Positions 36,450 through 47,384 of a stretch of 64,000 nucleotides of DNA are shown piece by piece (positions within the stretch are counted from its first letter, which is position 1; every line of letters begins with the position of its first letter). The notes beneath the pieces are model-generated. The model did not search any database, was not told where the DNA came from, and saw only the letters and a program-made list of their open reading frames with translations. The position numbers and the translations under genes were made by a program. Source of the DNA: Kuschelorhynchus macadamiae (lineage: Eukaryota > Arthropoda > Insecta > Coleoptera > Curculionidae); contig JAUTXW010000561.1 in assembly GCA_030620095.1 (NCBI GenBank), forward strand, positions 2,000,001-2,064,000, written 5' to 3'.

Positions 36450-37875
36450 ATGATACAACTTCAAAAAATCGTAAAAGTCTTAGAAACACCGATCAATGTA
36501 AAGCATTTTATGGAAAGTAAAATACAACAAGGCAATTTCGTTTTAAAATATTGTAATGCAAAAAAAAAGTCCAAAGGAAACGTCCTGTATAGAAAGGAGG
36601 TTTTTTTTAAATCCCTCAAAACTCAAAAGCCGGGTTCAAGGTATTTTAATGAGACACTAATACACTTCGGACCAGTCTGCATCTGAAACTAGAGGAGGTG
36701 ACCGACGTTCTACGCGTTTTGAAAACAAGAAGAAGCATGTCCTACATTTTATAAAGCAGTTTTGTCCCCGGGAATCACATTATTGCAGAAGAAAAATAAG
36801 CCGCCAGTACTTGTATTCGCAAATTAACATTTCCAAAATATGGAGAATTCATCAAACAAATACTGGGAATTCCCCTGCACTTCAAGTAAAACTTTCCTAT
36901 TTTCGAAACCAATTCAGATGGACATTCAAGTTCATAAATTGACAGCCCAAGCGTTTTTTCTTTTTTTTAGCATAAACCAGAAAGAGTAAAAATATTGTCG
37001 TTTGATTGTCAAAAAATCAAACACTGCCCAAACTTTCTGATCAGGTGACATACTTTTTGCGGCAATGTTACTTCTACAGTTTTACTGCTGTTATTGGAGG
37101 GTCAAGATCACCTTTACGGAAAGATAATGTATACAGTTTCGTTTGGATGCACATGAAGGGATCAAATAAAGCATCTTCAGCATTATTTTACTTTTGTGCT
37201 CACTGGATCTGGAAAACATACACACAGTTCGTTTTGGTAGCGGATGGTAGCCGGAGGCAAAATAAAAATTCAATTTTATTGGGAATGCTCTACAAATGGT
37301 TCTCTGCAGTGAGCCCAACAAACATCCAGAAAATAGAAATGATCTTTGCGGTACCGAGTCACTCCTTTCTTCCCGCCAACAGGGTTTTTTAGCTCTAAAT
37401 GAAAGGCAAATAAAGAAAAAAGATGTTCTAATTGATTCTCAAGAATATGTTGATATCATAAAAGATTTTGCTACTGTACATCATTTGGGTAAAGATGTAG
37501 TGCCTTTCAACTAGAAAGCATCCATTCAACAAGTGTTAAAGCCTCCAAGACGGTGGCATTTTCAGTTCAAATCGACGAAAAGGAGGAAAAAGATTAATTT
37601 CCATAAAAAATATTTGTAGGAAAGCAAAGGTAATTTCATCTTTGAATCCTACACCAATAGATCATGGTAATCCTCCAAAGTCCTTAAAATTAAAAGACAT
37701 AAATGCTCTTTTGATTAAACATTATGGGAAGCTATGAAAAACCATATATACTCTTTCTTATTACAAAAGGATACTACAGTCCTACTTTATGAAACCGAAG
37801 TTCCAGAAAATCAGATTCACGAAGAAGAAGAGATATGCACTCCAAAAGAGGAAGTCTCTGGATTATTTGTTTAAT
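36450..37875 (+). pseudogene. Transposase-like relic with ADGxxxQNKNS and HSFLP motifs
   Basis: Frames join into a protein known as a repeated family in insect genomes. Near 37140 the reading is SFVWMHMKGSNKASSALFYF, near 37215 FVLVADGSRRQNKNSILLGM, and near 37355 VPSHSFLPANRVF, then after a frame change QIKKKDVLIDSQEYVDIIKD and TVHHLGKDV (37400-37500). A basic C-terminal region follows, and the protein ends with EEEEICTPKEEVSGLFV at 37875. The ADG and GHSFLP-type motifs suggest a nuclease fold of a transposase, but I cannot assign a superfamily with certainty. At least four frame changes disable it. Confidence 0.6.
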
Positions 37876-38045
37876 TGTTCGCCCCCACCAAAGTAGCAAC
37901 TTGTTTTCACACCCATCCCTGTTCGTTTTAAAAATCAGGATCATTTCATAAAGTAAGTCACAAAACGTTCCAAATCCAAAGTTATTAGTTTAAAACCAGG
38001 CATATCGAAAAGTGAATGTCAGAACCCGGCAATTCCTTTTTTTAA

Positions 38046-39265
38046 AGCTGATTTTTCATGTTTTGTGTAATAATACAGTAATTTTGACAGTAAAATTATT
38101 ATTCACGTTATTATTTTAGTGAAATTAAAATATGTAGCTTAGTTTTGCCCAACAAACAGATTTCCCTTTTCAAAATCATTTTTAGATATCAGAAAATAAT
38201 AATTTTTGTTTGAATTATATATTTATAAAATTTGGTCCCGGGATGCGTTCACAATTTTCAGATTTTACTTTTGTCAGGAGATCTTAGTGGAAGAAAAAAT
38301 GAATATATTTTCCGATCGTTTTATCTTAGAAACAATCTTATTTCGGAAAAAAATCATCAGAACCATTTTTGTTTAGGATATTCTTATTTTGTACTTTTAC
38401 GTATTTGCTTTCTATGCTCTCTTGCTAAGGCAATTAAAAGAATGCGAGTCGATTTTAATTATTCTAATTAACTTCTGGGTATTGTTCATATTTTGAAATT
38501 ATGATAGATTTTATTGTGGTAATACAGAGTTATCCAAAATCTAAAGTAAAACTCAGGCAGTATGAACGAATAACACTTATCGAAAAAAGTATTGAAAGTT
38601 TTATGTATTTTACGACTTGTAAATTAATTTTCTTTTGATGAAGGCATTGGCTTTATCACTATAAAGCCAACGATGAAAGTAACAACATATGAAATATTAA
38701 ATTTTCTACAGCGTTGGCGAATTCAGGAGGGGAATGGGACTTTCTGAGTTCTCCTTCCTTACTGTGATAAAAAGACGAAAAAATAGCATTGTTTGTAAAA
38801 TCCTAGAATCCTTGTAGACTAGCGGGCTGGGCACAATTTGCACCAAAACTACAAAAAAGTGCAACATCAGGGGTTAAAATACATTTTCCCTAATTTACTT
38901 CAAAACAAAGCAAGATATCAAAAATGTCCAAGGAGCACAAAGTTGTAAAATAAAGCTGTCGGTCGTGATCCGAAAAAAAATTAAACCCTGTAATATAGTC
39001 ATTGTATAGACAATAATGTGTACGTGCCACAGTAAGGAAACTAAAAGGTATTTCAAATTTAAACACTACCTCTTTACAAAGTATTTTTGCGCCCATCTTC
39101 TTTTATTTTTATATGAGGAATATGCTGTCATTTTTTCTGTACCTTCACTATTTTTTAATAGTATTATTATTTTCTGTATGTTACTATATTACTGTTTTGA
39201 TATATATTTTAATATCTTACTATTTTTTTCGACTAATACAAAGACTAAATAGCGAACATGTAATT
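38046..39265. other. No recognisable gene
   Basis: AT-rich sequence with only short low-complexity frames. A small stem (ggctttat ... ataaagcc) lies near 38650-38670. Confidence 0.45.
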
Positions 39266-39271
39266 TTTAAT
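39266..39271 (-). terminator. Possible polyadenylation signal (ATTAAA)
   Basis: The minus strand reads ATTAAA here, about 137 bp after the stop codon of the glycine/histidine-rich gene. It is the nearest signal-like hexamer that I saw. Confidence 0.35.
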
Positions 39272-39407
39272 AATGTATATAAGATTACAAAGTCACTAAA
39301 ATATAAGTAAGCAAAGATCTATGAATACATTTTTTTTATAAATTTTTACTAAATCTAAATTAACACTCGATTACAACATATAGAGTTCTTTTGTATCAAC
39401 AGTAGAG

Positions 39408-41381
39408 TTAATGGTGGTGACCTCCATGATGATGACCACCTAAAAAATAAATACAATTAAAACAATTGCATTTTGCTAGCACTATTCGTTTTCTATTTAA
39501 ATATATATACTTAAGCAACCGTTGAGGGGCTTAATTAATTCTGCTTCTGAATGATACAATTAGGGAAACTTATTGAAATTGTGAACTGTAATATTTAAAC
39601 ATTTAAACCATGTGTAACAATAATTAGGGCAAAACAATTTTAATTATTTAAAAGTGGCTGTTGTCACGAGGCGGGTTTTTATTGTTCGATCCCTTTGACA
39701 TTTTTTGCCAGCAATATGTCGAGAATATTTTTTATTAAATATGCTTCATTTCGGATTACTTAATATGAGGAAATTCAGTTAATCAATAATGTAATTTAAT
39801 ATTGGTAATAAAAAACTTTTATAATTTTTTTTATAAATCTAAACTAAATTGTTGGTTATTTCATTTTTTCATTGTTTTATAATTAATATTTCTATTGTCT
39901 ATTTAAGCCTTCTTTAATTCAAATTTAATCAGAAAACTTTTTAAAAATATGAATACATTTAAGGATATCTAAAGTGTCTTCTTTAAATTTGGTTTTATGT
40001 GAAGTCAGGGCTATGCTATCAGACACTACTGAACTAACATCATTAAAAAAAAGGCAGATTTCTACTTTTTCGCCTCGTACCTAGTTGCAAACCGTAGGAA
40101 CGTCAAGAGCTGCAGCACTACATTCTTTTTTGGTATGGAGAAATACATTCTAAAGATGATTGTCAATATTTCCGATACGGTGATTAATAGACCACTGTTG
40201 CCTAAGTCAGATTTAATTTAAGTAAAATTACCACAATCTAACAACATTCAAAAAAATAAATACGCAGTATAAATCAAAACTTCAGAAGGACCTAAGACCC
40301 TAAGATAAATTATTATCATCGAAAGTATTTCTCTTATTTCTATTCCCACATTACCAAAACACATAATATTACAAAGGATTTGTTTATATTTATATTAATA
40401 TAGCATTTGCTAAAAAAACTCAATTCAGCTAAATTGTAGAGTCCGAAATATTAACAGGACAAAACTAACAATAAAAGTGAAAAGTTTGCTTTCAATCGTG
40501 GTGATGTGGGTCCCATAGACATAATATGCCTCTGGTAGGTCCCAGTTCTAATATACTAATAGAAACTTACTTCGTCAGTCTCAAAAATATATTTGTTTCA
40601 GGAGTGTCTGGTGTTAGTTGTTAAAACTAATTATATTTTACTATTAGTTAATTAATTAACGTAATGTTTTTAAATAATATTTATGTGCCTCGGAAGATGA
40701 TTTATATATCCCATGGTTATCTTCGCGAAATTTGCCATAAATTTAACCCTTATGAGTATTCGTACACCAAAATTATTGTATACAAGTTATTTAACACATT
40801 GGTGATTAAAACTGTATTTATTTTATTTAATTTCCAAATTTTGATAACTTATTTAATAACATTATTTGAACGTTATAATTATATGTAAAAAAATTACATA
40901 AAACAAGTGAAACTTGGTCGATTTCGTTTTTAAAAAGATCTACAATCTGATTATAATTCTGTATTATCATGGGATATTTTAAAGAATAAATACTTATATC
41001 AAAAACAATTTCTCTCAATTTTTTGTGGAGTAAAATAACTCATATCATTGTAGATATTAGAAATCATAAAAAAATCTCACCTGATCCTCCACCAAAACCT
41101 GGTCCGCTAGTAAACCCAGGACCTCCGTGTTGCCCCCCACCTGGTCCTCCATGATGATCTCCGGGTCCTCCAAATCCCCCTGGGCCTCCAAAACCTTGGT
41201 TTCCGCCCCAGCCACCACCAGGGCCTCCGTGATGACCTCCGGGACCTCCTCCATGATGATGATTGTCTCCCCAGCCCCCAGGTCCTCCCCCATGTGGCCC
41301 ACCTGGCCCTCCTTGATGGCCTCCCCAGCCCCCACCATGCGGGGGACCTCCACCTCCGGGACCTCCATGATGATGATGCAT
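39408..41381 (-). CDS. Glycine/histidine-rich 110-residue protein, two exons
   Basis: Exon 1 (41081-41381) starts MHHHHGGPGGGGPPHGGGWG and is made of irregular GGPGG, HHGG and GGWG repeats. It ends ggatcag|gtgag in phase 1. Exon 2 (39408-39439) follows an acceptor ttttttag and adds GHHHGGHHH before a TAA. The two exons share composition and frame, and the 1,641-bp intron (39440-41080) has gt...ag ends. There is no hydrophobic signal sequence from this ATG. However, tttcatag just upstream could be a splice acceptor in an open frame, so a signal-peptide exon further up cannot be excluded. Such proteins often bind metal or form low-complexity coats; the function here is unknown. The strong GC and purine bias differs from all neighbours. 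An antisense open frame across exon 1 is a by-product of this bias. Confidence 0.78.
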
Positions 41382-41400
41382 TGTTACTCTATGAAAACAG

Positions 41401-41438
41401 TACTATTTTTTTCGCAAGGTACTATTTTTTTCGCAAGA
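41401..41438. repeat. Two tandem 19-bp units beside the Gly/His gene
   Basis: The unit tactatttttttcgcaag plus one base occurs twice in a row, 20 bp upstream of the start codon of the glycine/histidine-rich gene. It would lie in the leader or core promoter. Confidence 0.8.
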
Positions 41439-41488
41439 TGACTAAATTATATTCCTAAATGAATTTGTTTTAATAGGTATTTATTTAT

Positions 41489-41502
41489 CTTATCGAGATA
41501 AG
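41489..41502. promoter_or_regulatory. Inverted pair of GATA sites
   Basis: The sequence cttatcgagataag contains two facing GATAAG sites 2 bp apart, about 110 bp upstream of the ATG of the glycine/histidine-rich gene. A second facing pair (ttatctctacgataag) lies at 41617-41632. GATA factors drive many insect gut and fat-body genes, so this suggests, but does not prove, such expression. Confidence 0.45.
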
Positions 41503-41867
41503 AGATTTGGAGTGTTGTTTTGATTTCTAATAGTTATTTTGGTTGTTTGCTAATAATTACGAAAATACAGGCTTACTAATATATATGTTGAAATATATAG
41601 GTTGTATTATCTCTACGATAAGAGCTTGTGAGTATTTGCCTGGTGACATGATCATATCAAAATTTCCAATAAAGTTTCTAGTGTACTCTTATACGTATGT
41701 GAAAATAACTTGATATTTGAGCTAAGCCACTTAAAAAAATACAAATATAAATATTTATTACTCAAAAATAACCGTGACGTCTATGTCGGATTTTATTAAA
41801 AATAATTCCAAAATTTCTTTCAGATATTTACAAATAAATAGTGTTCGTGTTAGCGTGCTTGTGATTA

Positions 41868-42356
41868 ATTTCAGAGAGGGTGTAGTGGGTGAAGGACAAA
41901 AATAACAACTTTTCTTATTATAAATTGGCCTACTTTTCGACGTTTATTTTCGTCTTTATCAAGGCTTATTTCATTAAGAAGTTGGTGTCATTAAAATTCA
42001 CATCCATAAAACTCATAAAAAATATAAGAAAAACGCACATCGCCTACAACCACACAATTCAGTTTAATTTTTCTACTTTAATAATTTTTCCTGTTTTTCC
42101 TCCTTTTTCTTTTCTTTTTTAAATAACACTAATTATAAACAGTGATAATCAAATTGAAACAGACATTTAGGAGTTAGGAGTATATATATTTCGTGCTTAA
42201 CAAACACTTTTTGTTTATGGATAGGATTTTTAAGGACATCAACTTCCTTATTAAATAGGTCTTGATAAAGACGAAAATAAACGTTGAAACGTCTGCAAAT
42301 TTATAATAAGAGAAGTTGTTATTTTTGTCCTTCACCAACTTCACCCTCTCTGAAAT
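41868..42356. repeat. About 490-bp foldback MITE
   Basis: The left arm tttcagagagggtgtag ... ggacaaaaataacaactt ... ttattttcgtctttatcaag pairs with cttgataaagacgaaaataa ... aagttgttatttttgtcc ... caccctctctgaaa. The arms are about 115 bp or more. Frames within it are not genes. Confidence 0.87.
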
Positions 42357-43309
42357 TTACAAATACATACAAAGTATTTTAGAGAATACATAGTGTTTCA
42401 AATAAAATATACGATCCAAGCATATGTACTCATTTAAGTAGGTACTCTTCATATTTTTACATTTTTTTATCTTTACGTAAAATTTTCGTTATATTTGAAC
42501 TATTTGCTTTAACTTACATAATATCTATACTTTGCTTTTTTAAAAGGGATCAGATGGTACCGTCGCGTCGGGTAGATACCACCTGAAAAACTACTCATTT
42601 CAGTGTGTAATTAAATTCAAAGTGTAATTCATATTTCCATTCTCCAGTTGTTTTATCCTTAGAGTATCCTTGGCCTGAAGTTTTATTTTCACGTTTATTC
42701 AAAATGCCTAAAAGATCGATTTTCATTCATTTATAGTTGCAAAAAATAATAACTTGTAGATTAGATTAAATATGCGTTAAATGTTATGCAGTACTCACCA
42801 AAGCTGCGACAAATCCACCCAGAAGGGATTCGAATCACGAATTAGAGTCCGCATAAAGGATTTGAATCCTCAGTTGATTCGAATCATTTCTTTCGTATCA
42901 TGAATCCGAATTCTATTGCTGGTATTTTTATTTATCAGACCCAGTTTATTAACTTCAATTTTATGTTGGTGTCACATAAAGTTGAAAAAATGTTTTGCGA
43001 CTTTAATTGCTGTAATAAAAAATATATTTTGTTTCGATTCATTTTTGACTATAAAAAAATAACTGTAGAAGAAATAAACTTTAATCAATACCTATATGAA
43101 GTTTATCAACAAAACAAAAACGCTTTCAAAGCCATAACTACCTATTCCAGTAAAATATTGTTTCACATAACAGGAAACAAGTCTATATTAACGTTAACAA
43201 ACCAAACTGATCCAGAGATCATAGCGGAAACAGAAGATTTGCTAGTGTCAATGCAGCGTTCTGGATGTTTTACTCCACGTTTATCTATATAACTTTCAGG
43301 TAACTATCT
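42357..43309 (+). other. AT-rich region with one unrecognised 130-codon frame
   Basis: A plus-strand frame at 42900-43292 reads, in part, PEIIAETEDLLVSMQRSGCF. It has no domain I recognise, and no flanking splice structure was established. Just upstream, 42825-42905 repeats gattcgaatca-like motifs in both orientations. It could be chance, a small gene, or an element fragment. Confidence 0.25.
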
Positions 43310-43870
43310 TTCTCCTGAATGGTCGGTAAAATTAGACTTATCATAATTGATAATCTGTGTAGAAGCTACGTCTCTTAGAAAAATTTTCATCTCATTTAAG
43401 TATCCGGTTATCATTTGTTCTGAAACTTCCAATGGGCTACGTTTTACAGTTTCGCAGTATCTTTGGTCAGTCTGTTCATGTTATTTAAGAAATCTTTCAA
43501 TCCATTTGCATTCAAGTAAATTGTTGACAAACTTTGCTTCTTTAAGACCGTTCCGGTCCAAATGTGATTTTATATTGGTAAGTTGTAAAAGGATAGCCTC
43601 AATTTGAAGCCACCAATATCCCACTGACCAGACTTTCCACTTCTGCCAGGAATAATGCTGTTTGCCTCCATATTTTTTTGGAAACCACCCCCAGTTCCTT
43701 AGGGACAGGGTGATGGCTGATATATTGAACACTTTGCTGGCCTCTCTAATACCGCATTGTCCATTTTTAATACAATCCAGTACTCTTTGCAAAACCTTGT
43801 CACTAAAATTTTGATACTTTTTAGCGCCTAAACACCTTTTGTTGATTTTCGGCGTGTTGCTTATAGCATC
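43310..43870 (-). pseudogene. Second pogo-like transposase relic (N-terminal part)
   Basis: The minus strand from about 43860 reads PKINKRCLGAKKYQNFSDKV then LQRVLDCIKNGQCGIREASK and VFNISAITL, a pipsqueak-type helix-turn-helix. It continues with KSHLDRNGLKEAKFVNNLL and CKWIERFLK. After a stop near 43480 the same protein goes on (SEQMITGYLNEMKIFLRDVA) and reaches INYDKSNFTDHSG near 43325, the start of the DDE domain, where it is cut off. This differs in sequence from the pogo element at 19222-22041, so it is a separate family. No terminal repeats were found. Confidence 0.72.
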
Positions 43871-44752
43871 AGCTGCTCAGAAAGAGTTTTAAAGCATATT
43901 TTTAAGCGCATTATACACGTAAGTAATTGCCAACTATTTTTTGATGAGATCGTACGGTCAAAGCAAAAAAAATTGCATTTTAGCCATTTTTCGGACGAAA
44001 AATCGTACGGTATTTGTTTGTCTTTTTCTTTATGGTATGTAAAGCCCTGGTAGCGAAACGGTGTACTAAATTAATAAAAAAACAATTTAATTGATAATAA
44101 ATAAAATAAATACTTGAAAAATTATATTAAATCAAAAAGTAAAAAAAAACATTGATTTTTTATTTATATATTAGATTAAAAATTAATTTTTGAAGAAGTA
44201 GAATTATTTTTACTTGATAGATTTAAAATGTATTTTAACGAAATAACAAAAAAGAAGATACTAACATATGGACGTTAATACATTTTGATTTTTTTTTTGA
44301 TACGGCATATTTAAATTTGTCAAATTTATTAGCAGAACAATCAAAGTGAAAATTCTACCTCAAAGTTCATTTCAAGCAAAAAAACATTAAACTCAAATCA
44401 TCTAATGAGGGAGTCATAGTTTGAATTCTTGTATATCTTATCATTAAATTCTCATTTACCACTTCAACATCCTATATTTTGAAAACGAAGTTGTTTTGGG
44501 ACTGGGTGTATATAATTTATTCGGCTTATTTATTTCAATTACCTTGAGTGATATTTCAACGCACTTACATTTCTATATTAACATTAAAATAAACCATGCA
44601 ATAATTATTATATTTTATTTGGTACTTTTTCACACTATATGCGCTACCAACCACAAAACTGAACCAGAATAAAAGACTATATTTATAGAAGTTTATAATT
44701 AAAAGCTATGAGAAGGTTTATTGCATAAGCAAAAGTTACGATATCCTATATT
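43871..44752. other. No recognisable gene
   Basis: AT-rich sequence with no supported exon or paired repeat. Confidence 0.45.
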
Positions 44753-44937
44753 CAGTGGCGTAACTACACTCCCGCCAGCCCCCGCAATGCCGGAGGCCCT
44801 GATGCTAGGGGATCTGGCGATAATGTGTAATGGCCCCCGAGGAAAACATGGATGACCTTCAGAACTGGGGGGGAGGGACAAAATTTATAGTTACGCCACT
44901 GCCTGGCAAAATTTTTAGCTACGCCACTGCCTATATT
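44745..44937. mobile_element. 177-bp hAT-like MITE with perfect 8-bp duplication
   Basis: It runs from cagtggcgtaactacac at 44753 to agctacgccactg ending at 44929, flanked by cctatatt at 44745-44752 and 44930-44937. The right end is duplicated inside (ttacgccactg at 44891-44901, then again). The interior is GC-rich with gggggg runs. Confidence 0.9.
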
Positions 44938-47384
44938 CTCACATATTCTAAATAGTTTAATCGAGATTTAGAAGTTTGCTTTGCTGTAGAAACATAATTT
45001 TCGATTAATTAAATATTTTTCATTTTAGCAGCTCTGCATTAAAAATGGTATTTTTGTGTACGATGTCATCTTGTGATCGTGAAATTAAATTAATGGTTGC
45101 CTGAGAGGTACCAGCAGGTACAGTCTAGAAAAAGGTGCAAAGCAACGCCATTGGTAGGGCGCTGTCCGTTAATTTGCAGTAAAGTAAAGTGACATATATA
45201 GAGGTTGCTTCTGCGGGGATTTAAGAACATGAAAAATTTAAAAATTTTTCAGTTTCTGTTTTCACGTAAATGAATAAAAAAAAGTCATTAATTAATTAAG
45301 AAATCATGGTTCCTGGGATTAGACCGTGTCAAAATAGAATAACTTTCCGAAGTTTCGCCTTCGATTACACGAGGCATCATCATAGAGAGATAATAGATAA
45401 TATTAATAAAGACACGGTTCGGTGAACACGTGTTGTGTCAGTGTTCCGATCTCGTAACAAAAGATGCCTCGTGCAATCGAAAGTCGGAAAGTTTTGACAC
45501 GGTCTAATCCCAAGAACAATGATCTCTTAACTGACCTCAGCCGTGAAAGATTTCGTTCTAGGTCATTAATAATATTTTTTCTCATTTTAGTTTGGAAAGA
45601 GCTACTTTTCCGCACTAGTGCGAAGTTTTCAAATCGATAAAGTGTATGAAATTGAATATGAGATTTCGTATTCCTGGTGTCCAGGGTGGCTGGAATAAGT
45701 GGTGCAGAGTAAATAAACGAGCGTACATCGACAAAACATAAATTAGGTACTTTTTATTTTCACTTTCGCAACTTGTTTGGTTTGAGATATATTTTCAGCT
45801 AGGATGAACGTTATTTTTTCCTGATTTCAAAAATATGTAGTGTATATGATGCGTAAGTAATAATTTCATTTGCAGCGTAAATGACCATCGTTTTGAAACT
45901 AAATGACGTATTTTGATTAGCTTATCAGATCCTGAAAGGTGTTTCATTTAACCGTATTTGGTCATTATACTCATATAGAGCGAGAAACAAAGTAGTTTAA
46001 GAATTTAAAAATTTTAAGTTGTATTTATACTAGACAACTACGTTTGCTGAATTGCATAATTTTTGAAGAAAAAAATTACATTATGCCACTACCTGCAATT
46101 AAATTTCTAGGTGGTTTATCTGGGTCGCGGGTACTATACTAGATGTTATCATGCCTTGGTAACTAAATAATTATTACTTATTTGTTAGCAGAAATTTGCG
46201 AAAATGTCATCTGGATATTTATGCCAATATTTTAATTGCCGAATTAGTAGAAGAGATAAAAAAGTGAAAATGTTTAAATTTCTCTATAAAAACTTTATTA
46301 TAGAATTATGTCAACGATGAATAGTTAATTCAGGTAACAATATATCTTTTTTAGTTAGCAAATTGCGGTATGAAAATATTATGCCGGTGTAATTGAGAAA
46401 GAAGAAAATTGGTATTGTATTAGCTGTTAGCGGAATGACAATTTTTCATGTACTTGACGAGTTTGTGCTACATTCGGTTTCACCAGAAAAGACTAATATT
46501 TTCTTCTTTTAAATGGAAAAACCTGTATATTTTTGCATATTAGGATTCTAGAGTTTGTTGTACATAGTACCCTCAGAACGTAGCATGCGTGAGACAACTG
46601 AGGCATTTACCTCAGGCGTCATTACAAAAGGAGCACCAAATTTCGAAAAAAAAAAGCTCTTTTTTAGTTAGTAATTTTCAGTAATGGAGGAAGAAAATAT
46701 ACAAAGGCTAGACTTTTTTTTGGTTGTCAAGTTTACAATTTTTTTCTGGGATCCCACATACCTATCCCCCGAGCCCGGATATTCTCTGAACGTCCCTGGG
46801 TGGGAAGGGGACAATACCTACCGTTGTTTAGTAGGTATTGAAGGGAAGCGCAAATTTGCAAACGCCTAGGGCGGCAGAAGAACTTTTTACAATAATTCTT
46901 GAATCCGCCATTTTCTTTTTTTTTTTTCATTCAATATCTTTATTTCCACTAGCAATTTGACTGAATGTGTTATATCATCAGATTGTTGTTGAATAATCGT
47001 ATTAAGCTGTAGTATGAAAATGATATGCTTCCATTTCAAAAGTTTGAATAATTTGGAAAGAAGTGATTTTGTCAACTTTGAGCGCCTCTTTAACGCAAAC
47101 TAACAAAAAAAATAATAAAGAATAATTTAAAATAGTTCACGGTACACTAAATTGAAAAGTAAAACTAACTGTCACCTACCTTTCATACCAATCGGCTGAA
47201 AAATAACAAAATGACAGCCAAAAAGCGATCTCAATTATACCCGTTAAATTGAGATATGGAGCGTTTCATGATTAATTACTGTAAACAGATTAGTTAGTTC
47301 GGTTAGTTCCTATACCGAGGTTTGTTTTATTTTATTTACAACCATCATAAATTACAATCTTGACTAGAAATAAATAAATAGTTA
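44938..47384. other. No supported gene; foldback MITE at 45296 and a GC-rich patch
   Basis: Apart from the inverted repeat at 45296-45530, a GC-richer patch at 46745-46880 (cccgagcccggatattctct, cgcctagggcggcagaa) may be a decayed repeat. No exon was supported. Confidence 0.4.
45296..45530. repeat. 235-bp inverted-repeat MITE bounded by TTAA
   Basis: The left arm ttaagaaatcatggttcctg ... gaccgtgtcaaaa ... cgattacacgaggcatc pairs with gatgcctcgtgcaatcg ... ttttgacacggtc ... aatgatctcttaa. TTAA at both ends could be a target duplication as in piggyBac-type elements; this is an inference. Confidence 0.8.

Larger units (their letters stand above)
33110..38045 (+). mobile_element. Unassigned DNA element with subterminal repeats (nested host)
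   Basis: Degenerate copies of caaaacgttccaaatccaa occur at 33207-33228, 33266-33288 and 33299-33319, with related ccaaatccag near 33128, and again in the same orientation at 37959-37979. Between them, on the plus strand, lies a broken transposase-like gene (36450-37875). A minus-strand Transib relic and several MITEs lie in between and appear to be later insertions. Exact termini and a target duplication were not found, so the extent is inferred. Confidence 0.45.

Noticed and set aside
41057..41441. Additional open frames over the glycine/histidine-rich exon, same and opposite strand
   Set aside because: They are by-products of the repetitive GC-rich codons; only the MHHHHGG frame joins to a second exon with the same composition.
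44699..44881. Minus-strand 60-codon frame rich in Pro, Ser and Gly
   Set aside because: It lies almost entirely inside the 177-bp hAT-like MITE.
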